Source: Actinomycetota bacterium
GTDB lineage: Bacteria; Actinomycetota; Acidimicrobiia; Acidimicrobiales; BP-101
Length of the DNA: 12,391 bases
Direction: 5' to 3'
NCBI GenBank assembly: GCA_030838265.1
Contig: JAUTXA010000024.1
Location: 1 to 12,391 of the forward strand
Every line of letters begins with the position of its first letter. The stretch's first letter is position 1. Under the pieces are notes generated by a model that ran no database searches, was not told the origin of the DNA, and saw only the letters and a list, made by a program, of their open reading frames with translations. This document shows, one piece after another, positions 7,169-12,391 of this stretch. The position numbers and the translations under genes were made by a program.

Positions 7169-8311
7169 CTACTGCCCGGATGCCGGCCGTGCGCTCACGA
7201 CCGAGACGTCTCCGCCCAGGCGCCCGAGCGTGGCCAGCGCCTCATCGAGGGTCGAAACCTTGAGGACGGTCAGGTTGTGGCCCTTGGCCCGGGCGACGGC
7301 TTCGTTGTACTCGTCGGGGGGCACGAGGAAGTACCGGGCCCCGGCGGCCAGGGCGGCGGCCGTCTTCTGCTTGACGCCTCCCACCGGGCCGACGCTGCCG
7401 TCGAGCTCGATGGTGCCGGTGACCGCCACCTCCTGGCCGCCCGTCAGCTCGCCGGGGGTGAGCTGGTCGATCACACCCAAGGTGAACGAGAGTCCGGCCG
7501 AGGGGCCGCCGATGTTGCCAGCGTCGATCTTCACCTTCACCGGCAGCTGGAAGTTTTGGTTCCTGGTCTGGATGACCACGCCCAGGCACGCGTCGGCCGC
7601 TTGGGCCGCCGGGTCCGGCGAGGTCGTGCATGTGGGACGCCCGTCGGTCGTCACCCGGTGGCCGACGATCAGCTGCTCGGTGCGGTCAGGACCGCGCCCC
7701 GGGTGCACCGTGACCGGCACGGCGTCGCCTGGCTTGTGGCTGCGAATCGTCGTGGTCGCCTCCTCGAGGGTGTGCACCGGCAAGCCGCCGACCGAGGTGA
7801 TGGTGTCGCCCGCGGTCAGATGGTTGGCCGAGGGGCCGGCCTTGGTGACCTGAAGGACGAAGGCTCCGTCGCCGGTCTCGGTGACCGGGTAGCCGAGCTT
7901 GCGCAGGGCGACGACCACAGCAGCCTGCTCGGAGTCGTCCATGAGCTGGCGGTTGTACTGGGTGAGGTTCTGGCCCTTGGGGACGCCGGCGTTGATGTCC
8001 TTCTTCGAGATCACCTGGGTGTCACCGTCGATGGAGCTGACGAGGTAGTCGAGAGGTGAGATCTCCTCGCGGAACGACACGGTGAGCAGGAGCACCTTGC
8101 CCTTGGGCGGGAAGGCGCTGCCCTTCGGCGCCACGATGTAGTCGTTGACGGGCGTGGCCGAACCCGGCGAGATGGCGTCGTATGGCAGGTGGATGTAGGT
8201 GGACGCCACGACGAGGCCGATGACCACCAAGATGACGACGGCCAGACGCCGCAACCATGATCGCGGCGGGGCGGGAGGCGGCTCGGTGCCCGGGGGCCCG
8301 GGGGATACCAT
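7169..8311 (-). CDS. Membrane-anchored PDZ and Lon-type (S16) serine protease, YlbL-like
   Basis: A 380-residue protein with a short proline-rich cytoplasmic N-terminus, one TM helix at about residues 21-39, then an extracytoplasmic body. A PDZ domain lies at about 143-205 (GPSANHLTAGDTITSVGG). The C-terminal third is a Lon proteolytic domain with catalytic Ser271 in GGPSAGL and Lys314 in GGVKQK, so the Ser-Lys dyad is intact and no ATPase part is present. The family matches Bacillus YlbL and mycobacterial Rv3194c, which are thought to act in envelope or stress proteolysis. The ATG at 8311 is chosen. An upstream in-frame GTG at 8410 would put about 33 low-complexity residues before the proline-rich segment, in what should be the divergent promoter region. 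A CACAAT hexamer ends seven bases before this ATG and could give a leaderless mRNA. It is divergent from the plus-strand proline-rich gene. Confidence 0.93.
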   Translation of the reverse strand: MVSPGPPGTEPPPAPPRSWLRRLAVVILVVIGLVVASTYIHLPYDAISPGSATPVNDYIVAPKGSAFPPKGKVLLLTVSFREEISPLDYLVSSIDGDTQVISKKDINAGVPKGQNLTQYNRQLMDDSEQAAVVVALRKLGYPVTETGDGAFVLQVTKAGPSANHLTAGDTITSVGGLPVHTLEEATTTIRSHKPGDAVPVTVHPGRGPDRTEQLIVGHRVTTDGRPTCTTSPDPAAQAADACLGVVIQTRNQNFQLPVKVKIDAGNIGGPSAGLSFTLGVIDQLTPGELTGGQEVAVTGTIELDGSVGPVGGVKQKTAAALAAGARYFLVPPDEYNEAVARAKGHNLTVLKVSTLDEALATLGRLGGDVSVVSARPASGQ

Positions 8312-8449
8312 CGACTCGATTGTGTCCACCTCGGTGACCTGCCTGTTCGTGGCGTCGGCGAAGGGTGCCGATGGCCCGTGGGGGCGAGGTGCCCGGGCCC
8401 AGCCTGCCACGACGCCCGCCGTTATCGGCGCCGGCCCCTCCGCTCGCCG
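8312..8449. promoter_or_regulatory. Divergent promoter region, with a small inverted repeat at 8417-8430
   Basis: These 138 bases lie between the start codons of the YlbL-like protease (minus) and the proline-rich protein (plus), so promoters for both should be here. On the minus strand, CACAAT at about 8324-8319 lies seven bases before the protease ATG and fits a -10 box in four of six positions. CGCCG-TTAT-CGGCG at 8417-8430 is a perfect inverted repeat about 20 bases before the plus-strand ATG and could be an operator. No Shine-Dalgarno is evident for the plus-strand gene. Confidence 0.4.
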
Positions 8450-8980
8450 ATGACCGACGAGGAGGAGGCGCCGCCTGCTCGGCGACGGGGTCCGGAAGAG
8501 CCGGGGCCCCCGGCCTGGCTTAGCGGCCCGGTCAACATCGCCCAGGCCTGGGGCTTCGCTCCCCCTCCGCCCGCCGTCGTCAAGGAACTCGTCGAAGCTG
8601 TCGGCGAGCCCGTCGTCGAGCCCGAGCCGGCCGTTGCCGCACCGGCGCCGAAGGTCGAGCCCGTCGTCCCCCCTGCACCGCCCCCTGCTCCTGGGCCATC
8701 GCCGCGACCGACGCCACCAACGGCGCAGCCGACACCGACGCCTCAGCCGACGCCGACCCCCGAGCCCGCGCCCGAGCCCGCGCCACGACCGGAACCAGCG
8801 CCGGCCGTCACGGCCCTACCGTCTCAGGCTCGGGCCGGCCGGCCCCGGCGGCGCCGTCCCATCCAGGCCGTCATCGCCCTGGCCGTGCTGCTCACGCTGC
8901 TGGGCGCGGGACTGGCCGCCGCTCTGGCGGCCATCCTCATCATCGCCACGACTGCCCTGCGGCACGCCGTCGGGGGTTGA
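8450..8980 (+). CDS. Proline-rich protein with a single C-terminal membrane helix; function unknown
   Basis: A 176-residue protein of no family I recognise. The N-terminal 45 residues contain a more ordered-looking segment (PPAWLSGPVNIAQAWGFAPPP, around residues 20-40). Residues about 50-120 are strongly Pro/Ala/Glu/Thr-rich with PTPTPQPTPTPEP-type repeats. A basic cluster (RPRRRRP, 131-137) precedes one long hydrophobic helix at about 138-167 and a short tail. The layout suggests a tail-anchored protein, with the basic patch setting the Pro-rich part in the cytoplasm. Coding is supported by fit between the two neighbours: it is divergent from the protease and its stop is two bases from the convergent stop of the next gene. 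No clear ribosome-binding site precedes ATG 8450. In M. tuberculosis the divergent neighbour of the YlbL homologue is a different, unrelated gene as I recall. Confidence 0.7.
   Translation: MTDEEEAPPARRRGPEEPGPPAWLSGPVNIAQAWGFAPPPPAVVKELVEAVGEPVVEPEPAVAAPAPKVEPVVPPAPPPAPGPSPRPTPPTAQPTPTPQPTPTPEPAPEPAPRPEPAPAVTALPSQARAGRPRRRRPIQAVIALAVLLTLLGAGLAAALAAILIIATTALRHAVGG
8729..8790 (+). repeat. Short tandem repeats encoding Pro-Thr/Pro-Ala-Glu repeats
   Basis: Within the proline-rich gene, CCGAC/CCGACGCC-type units repeat imperfectly. A 12-base unit, GAGCCCGCGCCC at 8762-8773, is then copied at 8774-8785 with one change at the last base. These encode the PTPTP and EPAPEPAP segments. Such repeats can change copy number by slippage. 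Confidence 0.6.
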
Positions 8981-8982
8981 GG

Positions 8983-9342
8983 TCAGCTGCGACCGCGTAG
9001 CCCGAAGCGGTTGGCCGGAGTCCCGGGGCCGACCGGCAAAGGCTCGCCCGTGAGCGGATCCTCCATCAGCATCGGGGCAGCCGGCTCCTCCTCGACGAGC
9101 CGGGCCGCGGGCGCGGGGTTCGGCGCCTCGACCGGAGTCGCGGCCTCGTGGGACCCGACGACCTCGACCTTGTAGTAGGTCTTGAACTCGATCGGGACCT
9201 CTTCCATCTTGAAGAGACGGGCGTCGGTGACCTGCTCGGTGTTCCTCAGGTGCTCGACGAAACGGACGGCCTCGTCGAGAGCCTCAGCCTGGTGGTAACC
9301 GGGCTTCCCCTCGGCGGTGCGGAAGATGACCATGTGCGCCAT
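8983..9342 (-). CDS. Small conserved protein of unknown function
   Basis: A 119-residue soluble protein. Residues 1-62 look like a compact folded alpha/beta domain: MVIFRTAEGKPGYHQ, a helix EALDEAVRFVEHLRN, then VTDARLFKMEEVPIEFKTYYKVEVV. The remaining half is Pro/Ala/Glu-rich and probably disordered, ending in a short basic tail (NRFGLRGRS). I recall similar short proteins beginning with this motif in actinobacteria, but no function is known to me. GAGGAGG precedes the ATG at 9342 with almost no spacer, while an in-frame ATG at 9333 lies ten bases after it, so translation may begin at either. The stop is two bases from that of the convergent proline-rich gene. It lies 53 bases after the TetR gene on the same strand and may be cotranscribed with it. 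Confidence 0.8.
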   Translation of the reverse strand: MAHMVIFRTAEGKPGYHQAEALDEAVRFVEHLRNTEQVTDARLFKMEEVPIEFKTYYKVEVVGSHEAATPVEAPNPAPAARLVEEEPAAPMLMEDPLTGEPLPVGPGTPANRFGLRGRS

Positions 9343-9395
9343 GCCTCCTCATCGGATGGCGCTGAGGGTGCCTTGAGCGGCGTTTGGCCGACCGG

Positions 9396-10010
9396 TCAGT
9401 CAGGCGGAATGACGAAGACGGAGTGATACCAGAGATCCGTCAGCGTCTCGACGGCTCGGTCGATCGTGACCTCGTCGGCCGACGGCTCGTCGAGCTCGAA
9501 GTGGGTGAAGGCAAACCACTCGACCATCGATCCGAGGGCGTGAGCGGCGACGTCGGTGTCGACGGGACGCACCAAGCCCTCGGAGCCCAGCACCTTCAGA
9601 TCGCGGGCGATGCGATCGACGAACGGCCGCCGCAGGTCGAGCCACATGCCTTCGATGGCGGGACTGGTGTGGAGGCCTTCGAGCAGGCAGCGCCACAAGC
9701 CCCGATGGGCCCGGAAGACCTCGAAGAAGTTCCGGGTGGACGCGGCTAGCGCCTCGCGGGGATCGCCCTCTTGGGGCTGCGTCTCGCGATACATCTCGGC
9801 CGTCACCGACGCCATCACCTTGGCAAAGGCGTCTTCCTTGTTCTTGAAGTAGAGGTAGAACGTGCCGTGCGCAGTGTTGGCCGCCTCGGTGATGGCGCCC
9901 ACGGTGGTGGCCTGATAGCCACGCGTCTCGAAGACATCACGGGCGGCCACGAGCAGCTGTTCGGCCGTGGCCGCCGCCTTCTCCTTGCGCTTGCTCGCCT
10001 GATCGCTCAC
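9396..10010 (-). CDS. TetR/AcrR-family transcriptional regulator
   Basis: A 204-residue one-component repressor. The N-terminal DNA-binding domain (about residues 10-60) has the family signature: LLVAARDVFETRGYQATTV followed by the helix-turn-helix IAEA-like segment AITEAANTAHGTFYLYFKNKEDAF (about 39-62). The C-terminal helical part (about 75-200) would bind an unknown ligand and mediate dimerisation. The GTG start at 10010 has GGAG six bases upstream. A longer reading frame to 10205 exists but would run through the 5' end of the divergent HEAT-repeat gene and encode an Arg/Pro-rich shadow. Only 26 bases separate its start from that of the HEAT-repeat gene, so it may regulate that gene and itself (inference). 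An 8-base palindrome GACCGGTC overlaps its stop codon (9390-9397), upstream of the small gene at 8983-9342. Confidence 0.93.
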   Translation of the reverse strand: MSDQASKRKEKAAATAEQLLVAARDVFETRGYQATTVGAITEAANTAHGTFYLYFKNKEDAFAKVMASVTAEMYRETQPQEGDPREALAASTRNFFEVFRAHRGLWRCLLEGLHTSPAIEGMWLDLRRPFVDRIARDLKVLGSEGLVRPVDTDVAAHALGSMVEWFAFTHFELDEPSADEVTIDRAVETLTDLWYHSVFVIPPD

Positions 10011-10036
10011 GTTCCGCTCCCCGCCGAGGGCCTTTG
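10011..10036. promoter_or_regulatory. 26-base divergent start region with opposed ribosome-binding sites
   Basis: On the minus strand GGAG lies six bases before the TetR GTG. On the plus strand GAGGG (10026-10030) lies six bases before the HEAT-repeat ATG. The gap is too short for two separate promoters, so each gene's promoter must lie at least partly inside the coding start of the other. Confidence 0.6.
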
Positions 10037-10657
10037 ATGGCAACCGAAGACGGCACGGTAGCCGACCCCGCCCGCCGGAGGCGCCTCGCCGTGCTCGCTG
10101 GGCACGAGGGCGACGTTGGGGCGGCTCGCCGCTATCTGGGCGACGGCGACGCGGCGGTGCGAGCGGCAGCCCTGGGCGCCTTGGTTCGCAGCCACGCCCT
10201 CGCACCGGGCGAGCTCGTCGCCGGCTTGCGCGACGCCGCGCCGACGGTGCGCCGGCGGGCCGCCGAACTGGCCGCCGGGGCTCCCGACGTCGACCTCGTC
10301 TTCCTGCTCGACGACAGCGACGACTCGGTCGTCGAGATGGCGGCGTGGGCCATCGGCGAGCAGGGCCGCCCCGAGCCCGACACCATCGACCGGCTCTCGA
10401 CCTTGGCCGCGACCCACGCCGACCCGCTGTGCCGCGAGGCTGCGGTCGCCGCCCTCGGGGCGTTGGGTGACGAGCGCGGCTTGGCCGCCATCCTCGCCGC
10501 CCTCGATGACAAGCCGGCCGTGCGACGACGAGCGGTCATCGCCCTGGCCCCGTTCGAAGGACCCGACGTCGACGCCGCCTTGCACCGCGCCCTCGACGAC
10601 CGCGACTGGCAGGTGCGCCAAGCGGCCGAGGACCAGCTGCGAGCCGAGGGCGATTGA
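10037..10657 (+). CDS. HEAT-repeat protein
   Basis: A 206-residue helical repeat protein. About six HEAT units recur roughly every 30 residues, each with a D/G-D-x-x-V-R-x-x-A-A core: near residues 34-50 (GDGDAAVRAAALGAL), 64-80 (RDAAPTVRRRAAELAA), 91-107 (DDSDDSVVEMAAWAIG), 128-144 (ADPLCREAAVAALGALG), 156-172 (DDKPAVRRRAVIALA) and 186-202 (DDRDWQVRQAAEDQL). It has no signal peptide, no membrane segment and no catalytic motif, so it is most likely a cytoplasmic protein-binding scaffold. ATG 10037 has GAGGG with a six-base spacer. It is divergent from the TetR gene and convergent with mreB, whose stop lies 28 bases beyond. The partner is unknown; related PBS-lyase-type HEAT proteins serve many roles. 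Confidence 0.88.
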   Translation: MATEDGTVADPARRRRLAVLAGHEGDVGAARRYLGDGDAAVRAAALGALVRSHALAPGELVAGLRDAAPTVRRRAAELAAGAPDVDLVFLLDDSDDSVVEMAAWAIGEQGRPEPDTIDRLSTLAATHADPLCREAAVAALGALGDERGLAAILAALDDKPAVRRRAVIALAPFEGPDVDAALHRALDDRDWQVRQAAEDQLRAEGD

Positions 10658-10660
10658 CAG

Positions 10661-10680
10661 CCCTTCGACCGCGGTCAGGG
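10661..10680. terminator. Possible bidirectional terminator between HEAT-repeat gene and mreB
   Basis: CCCT at 10661-10664 can pair with AGGG at 10677-10680, and GAC/GTC within the palindrome GACCGCGGTC (10667-10676) extends the stem after a two-base bulge. It lies in the 28-base gap between two convergent stop codons, the expected position for a shared terminator. No T-run follows on either strand, so efficiency is doubtful. Confidence 0.35.
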
Positions 10681-10685
10681 CGCCG

Positions 10686-11699
10686 TCAGCGTTCGGACCC
10701 CATGAACATCACCTTGAGCGAGTCGAAAGACTCGAGGCACTTGCCTGCCCCGAGCACGACGCACTCGAGGGGAGCCTCGACCAGGTGCACGGGCAGCGCC
10801 GTCTCCTCGGCCAGCCGGCGGTCGAGGCCGCGCAACATGCCGCCGCCGCCAACGAGGTGGATGCCTTGGATGATGAGGTCCTGGGCCAGCTCGGGCGGCG
10901 CCTGACCGAGGCACTGCACGACCGAGTCGACGATGGCGCCCACTTGCTCCTCGATGGCCTCGCGCACTTCCTCCGGCGAGAGGATGACGGTCTTGGGAAG
11001 ACCGCTCATCAGGTCGCGGCCTCGCACCTCGGCCTTGACCTCGTCGTCGGTGGGGAAGGCCGACCCGATGGCGACCTTGATCTCTTCAGCCGTGCGCTCA
11101 CCAATGGCGATGCCGTACTCGCGCCGGACGAACGTCTGGATCGACGCGTCGATGTCGAAGCTGCCCACCCTGATGGCCTGCAGGGCGACGACGCCGCCCA
11201 ACGAGATAACCGCCGTCTCGGTGGTGCCACCGCCCACGTCGACGACCATGTTCCCCAGTGGCTCGTGGATGGGGAGCCCGGCCCCGATGGCGGCGGCCAT
11301 GGGCTGCTCGATGAGATAGGCGCCCGCTGCGCCGGCTCGACGGGCCGCTTCCTCGACGGCGCGCCGCTCGACCTCGGTGATGGCCGACGGCACGCAGATG
11401 AGCACCCGGGGCCGGTTGAAGCGAGAGATGCCGGCCCGCTCGAGGAGCAGACGGATCATGCGCTGGGTGATGTCGAAGTCGGTGATGGCACCCTTGCGAA
11501 GGGGGCGGACGGCGACGATGTAGCCCGGCGTGCGGCCGATCATCTGCCAGGCCTCGTGCCCCATGGCCAGCACGTCTTGGGTGCGGGAGTTGAGGGCGAT
11601 CACCGTCGGCTCGTTGAGGACGATGCCGCGGGCGCGCGCATAGACGAGGGTGTTGGCCGTCCCCAGGTCGATGGCCAGGTCTCTAGCCAGGGCTATCAC
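10686..11699 (-). CDS. mreB: Rod shape-determining protein MreB (actin homologue)
   Basis: A 337-residue bacterial actin of normal length, expected to form membrane-bound filaments that guide wall synthesis. The phosphate-1 loop IDLGTANTLVY (10-20), the phosphate-2 loop VVDVGGGTTETAVISLGG (152-169) and the adenosine motif LVGGGGMLRGL (near 285-296) are intact. At the motif normally read as E-P-M-A-A-A-I-G the sequence is IEQPMAAAIG, so residue 132 is Gln (CAG at 11306-11304). By my alignment this equals Glu140 of Caulobacter MreB and Gln137 of actin. Start is GTG 11699, overlapping the upstream small membrane gene by 17 bases, with no evident Shine-Dalgarno, so coupling is likely. The downstream gene is convergent, so mreC and mreD do not follow. 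The family assignment is certain; ATPase activity may be altered. Confidence 0.96.
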   Translation of the reverse strand: MIALARDLAIDLGTANTLVYARARGIVLNEPTVIALNSRTQDVLAMGHEAWQMIGRTPGYIVAVRPLRKGAITDFDITQRMIRLLLERAGISRFNRPRVLICVPSAITEVERRAVEEAARRAGAAGAYLIEQPMAAAIGAGLPIHEPLGNMVVDVGGGTTETAVISLGGVVALQAIRVGSFDIDASIQTFVRREYGIAIGERTAEEIKVAIGSAFPTDDEVKAEVRGRDLMSGLPKTVILSPEEVREAIEEQVGAIVDSVVQCLGQAPPELAQDLIIQGIHLVGGGGMLRGLDRRLAEETALPVHLVEAPLECVVLGAGKCLESFDSLKVMFMGSER

Positions 11700-11895
11700 C
11701 GGGCTGGGCCGCGGCGTCCGGGTACGGAGCCTCGTGGTGCTGGTGGGGTCGCTGCGGGGCGAGGGCCTGCAGCTCGCGCGAGAAGGCGTCGATGCCCGCC
11801 TCCATCGACGTGGGCTTGCGATGCAGGAGCCAGAGCACCACCGAGCCGATGGCGCTGATGACGAGGGCGCCGCCGAGGAACAAGAGGTTGCCCAT
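11683..11895 (-). CDS. Small single-pass membrane protein, 70 residues, function unknown
   Basis: A 70-residue protein with an N-terminal TM helix (about residues 3-24, LLFLGGALVISAIGSVVLWLL), a basic HRK stop-transfer patch, a short amphipathic stretch (SMEAGIDAFSRELQAL, 30-45) and a polar His/Pro/Ala tail. Its ATG at 11895 overlaps the moaE TGA by one base (TGATG), and its end overlaps the mreB start by 17 bases in another frame. This double overlap strongly supports translation and a coupled operon. I recognise no family. The position directly before mreB and the membrane topology suggest a link to MreB or to cell-wall machinery, but this is an inference from context only. Confidence 0.75.
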   Translation of the reverse strand: MGNLLFLGGALVISAIGSVVLWLLHRKPTSMEAGIDAFSRELQALAPQRPHQHHEAPYPDAAAQPGDSPG

Positions 11896-12365
11896 CAGCC
11901 GAGCCCGCGGGCCGACTCGAGGTGCTGGGCATCGGTGCCCCAATCGGCCCCGCCCTCCCACTCCTCGCGCTTCCAGATGGGGACCGTCGCCTTCACGGCG
12001 TCGATCCCGTAGCGAGCCGCGGCGAAGGCTGCCTCGCGGTGGGGCGCGCTCACCACGACGACGACGGCAGCGTCGGTGACCACCAGGCGGCCCACGCGGT
12101 GGAGAAGGGCGATGCGACCGGTCTCGGGCCACCGGCGACGGATCTCGGCCGCCACCTCGTTCAGACGAGGACGGGCCTGCTCGAGATAGGCCTCGTACTC
12201 GAGCCCGGTGACCCCCGTTCGCCCCTCGGCGTGGTCACGGACCGTGCCCGAGAAGAGCACCACGGCGCCGCAGCTGGGCAGCACCGCCCACTCGAGTGCG
12301 CCGTCGACAGGCAGCACGTCGGTGCTGATGTCGCACCAGTCATGCCCGGTCGGCGCAGCCTGCAT
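11895..12365 (-). CDS. moaE: Molybdopterin synthase catalytic subunit MoaE
   Basis: A 156-residue protein of usual MoaE length. With the MoaD thiocarboxylate donor it converts cyclic pyranopterin monophosphate to molybdopterin in the cytoplasm. Family motifs are intact: GAVVLFSGTVRDH (33-45, Arg43), GLEYEAY (54-60), the core VSAPHREAAFAAARYGIDAVK (about 105-125, with His109-Arg110 and Lys125) and PIWKREEW (129-136, Lys132), which match the active-site arginine and lysines of known MoaE. No moaD is seen in the window. The ATG at 12365 follows GAAGGG with no spacer, and TAGCAT six bases upstream suggests a leaderless start. It heads an overlapping operon with the 70-residue membrane protein and mreB. 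I recall moaE occurring near the YlbL/UPF0182 neighbourhood in other Actinobacteria. Confidence 0.95.
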   Translation of the reverse strand: MQAAPTGHDWCDISTDVLPVDGALEWAVLPSCGAVVLFSGTVRDHAEGRTGVTGLEYEAYLEQARPRLNEVAAEIRRRWPETGRIALLHRVGRLVVTDAAVVVVVSAPHREAAFAAARYGIDAVKATVPIWKREEWEGGADWGTDAQHLESARGLG

Positions 12366-12371
12366 CCCTTC

Positions 12372-12377
12372 ATGCTA
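12372..12377 (-). promoter_or_regulatory. Possible -10 box for a leaderless moaE transcript
   Basis: On the minus strand TAGCAT (12377 to 12372) matches the TAnnnT core of a -10 element and ends six bases before the moaE ATG. This would put the transcription start at or next to the A of the ATG. The -35 region lies mostly beyond the window edge and cannot be judged. Confidence 0.4.
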
Positions 12378-12391
12378 AAGGTCGCAGGCCG

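Noticed and set aside
7160..8059. 299-codon plus-strand open frame antisense to the YlbL-like protease
   Set aside because: The minus strand has TM, PDZ and the Ser-Lys dyad; the plus frame is His/Gly/Val-rich without domains.
8312..8410. N-terminal extension of the YlbL-like protease from GTG 8410
   Set aside because: The added residues are low in complexity and occupy the divergent promoter region; ATG 8311 gives the usual short cytoplasmic tail before the TM helix.
10011..10205. N-terminal extension of the TetR gene
   Set aside because: It would add 65 Arg/Pro-rich residues overlapping the HEAT-repeat coding start; GTG 10010 has a good ribosome-binding site and matches TetR length.
10116..11858. 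580-codon plus-strand open frame across the HEAT-repeat gene and mreB
   Set aside because: It runs through two genes in wrong frames and has no domain of its own.

Overview
The window is about 70% G+C chromosomal DNA from an actinobacterium. The gene set points to the class Acidimicrobiia: a YlbL-type PDZ/Lon protease, a UPF0182 membrane protein, MreB, an atypical DivIVA-like protein and an acidimicrobial-looking small conserved protein. That placement is an inference from gene content and base composition, because no rRNA or other marker gene is present. Twelve protein genes are supported, ten on the minus strand and two on the plus strand. I see no tRNA, rRNA, CRISPR array, insertion sequence or integrase, and no gene-free stretch longer than 140 bases.

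Left block (1-7057, all minus, read right to left): a seven-TM hybrid-sensor histidine kinase (4496-7057), a FecR-like lipoprotein that overlaps the kinase stop by one base (3333-4496), a 66-base gap holding a perfect hairpin, a stand-alone receiver-domain response regulator (2817-3266), a large DivIVA-like coiled-coil protein with a phage minor-head-like Cys/His C-terminus (509-2770), and the 5' part of a UPF0182 membrane protein (1-497, cut by the window edge). The close spacing suggests one transcriptional unit or two nested ones. The natural reading is an envelope-sensing signalling module next to a cell-pole or envelope scaffold protein.

Middle block (7169-9342): a membrane-anchored PDZ plus Lon-type serine/lysine protease (minus), a divergent proline-rich protein with one C-terminal TM segment (plus), and a convergent small conserved protein of unknown function (minus). 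In many Actinobacteria the YlbL-like protease and UPF0182 lie side by side (Rv3194c/Rv3193c in Mycobacterium tuberculosis). Here the signalling module and the DivIVA-like gene sit between them.

Right block (9396-12365): a TetR-family repressor (minus) facing a HEAT-repeat protein (plus) with only 26 bases between start codons. These are followed by a tightly overlapped minus-strand operon: moaE, a 70-residue membrane protein, then mreB, with no mreC or mreD after it. The MreB has glutamine where MreB proteins normally carry the catalytic glutamate before the PMAAAIG motif.

The most notable items are the DivIVA/phage-head-like fusion, the Glu-to-Gln change in MreB, and the kinase, FecR lipoprotein and output-less regulator cassette placed within a usually conserved gene pair.
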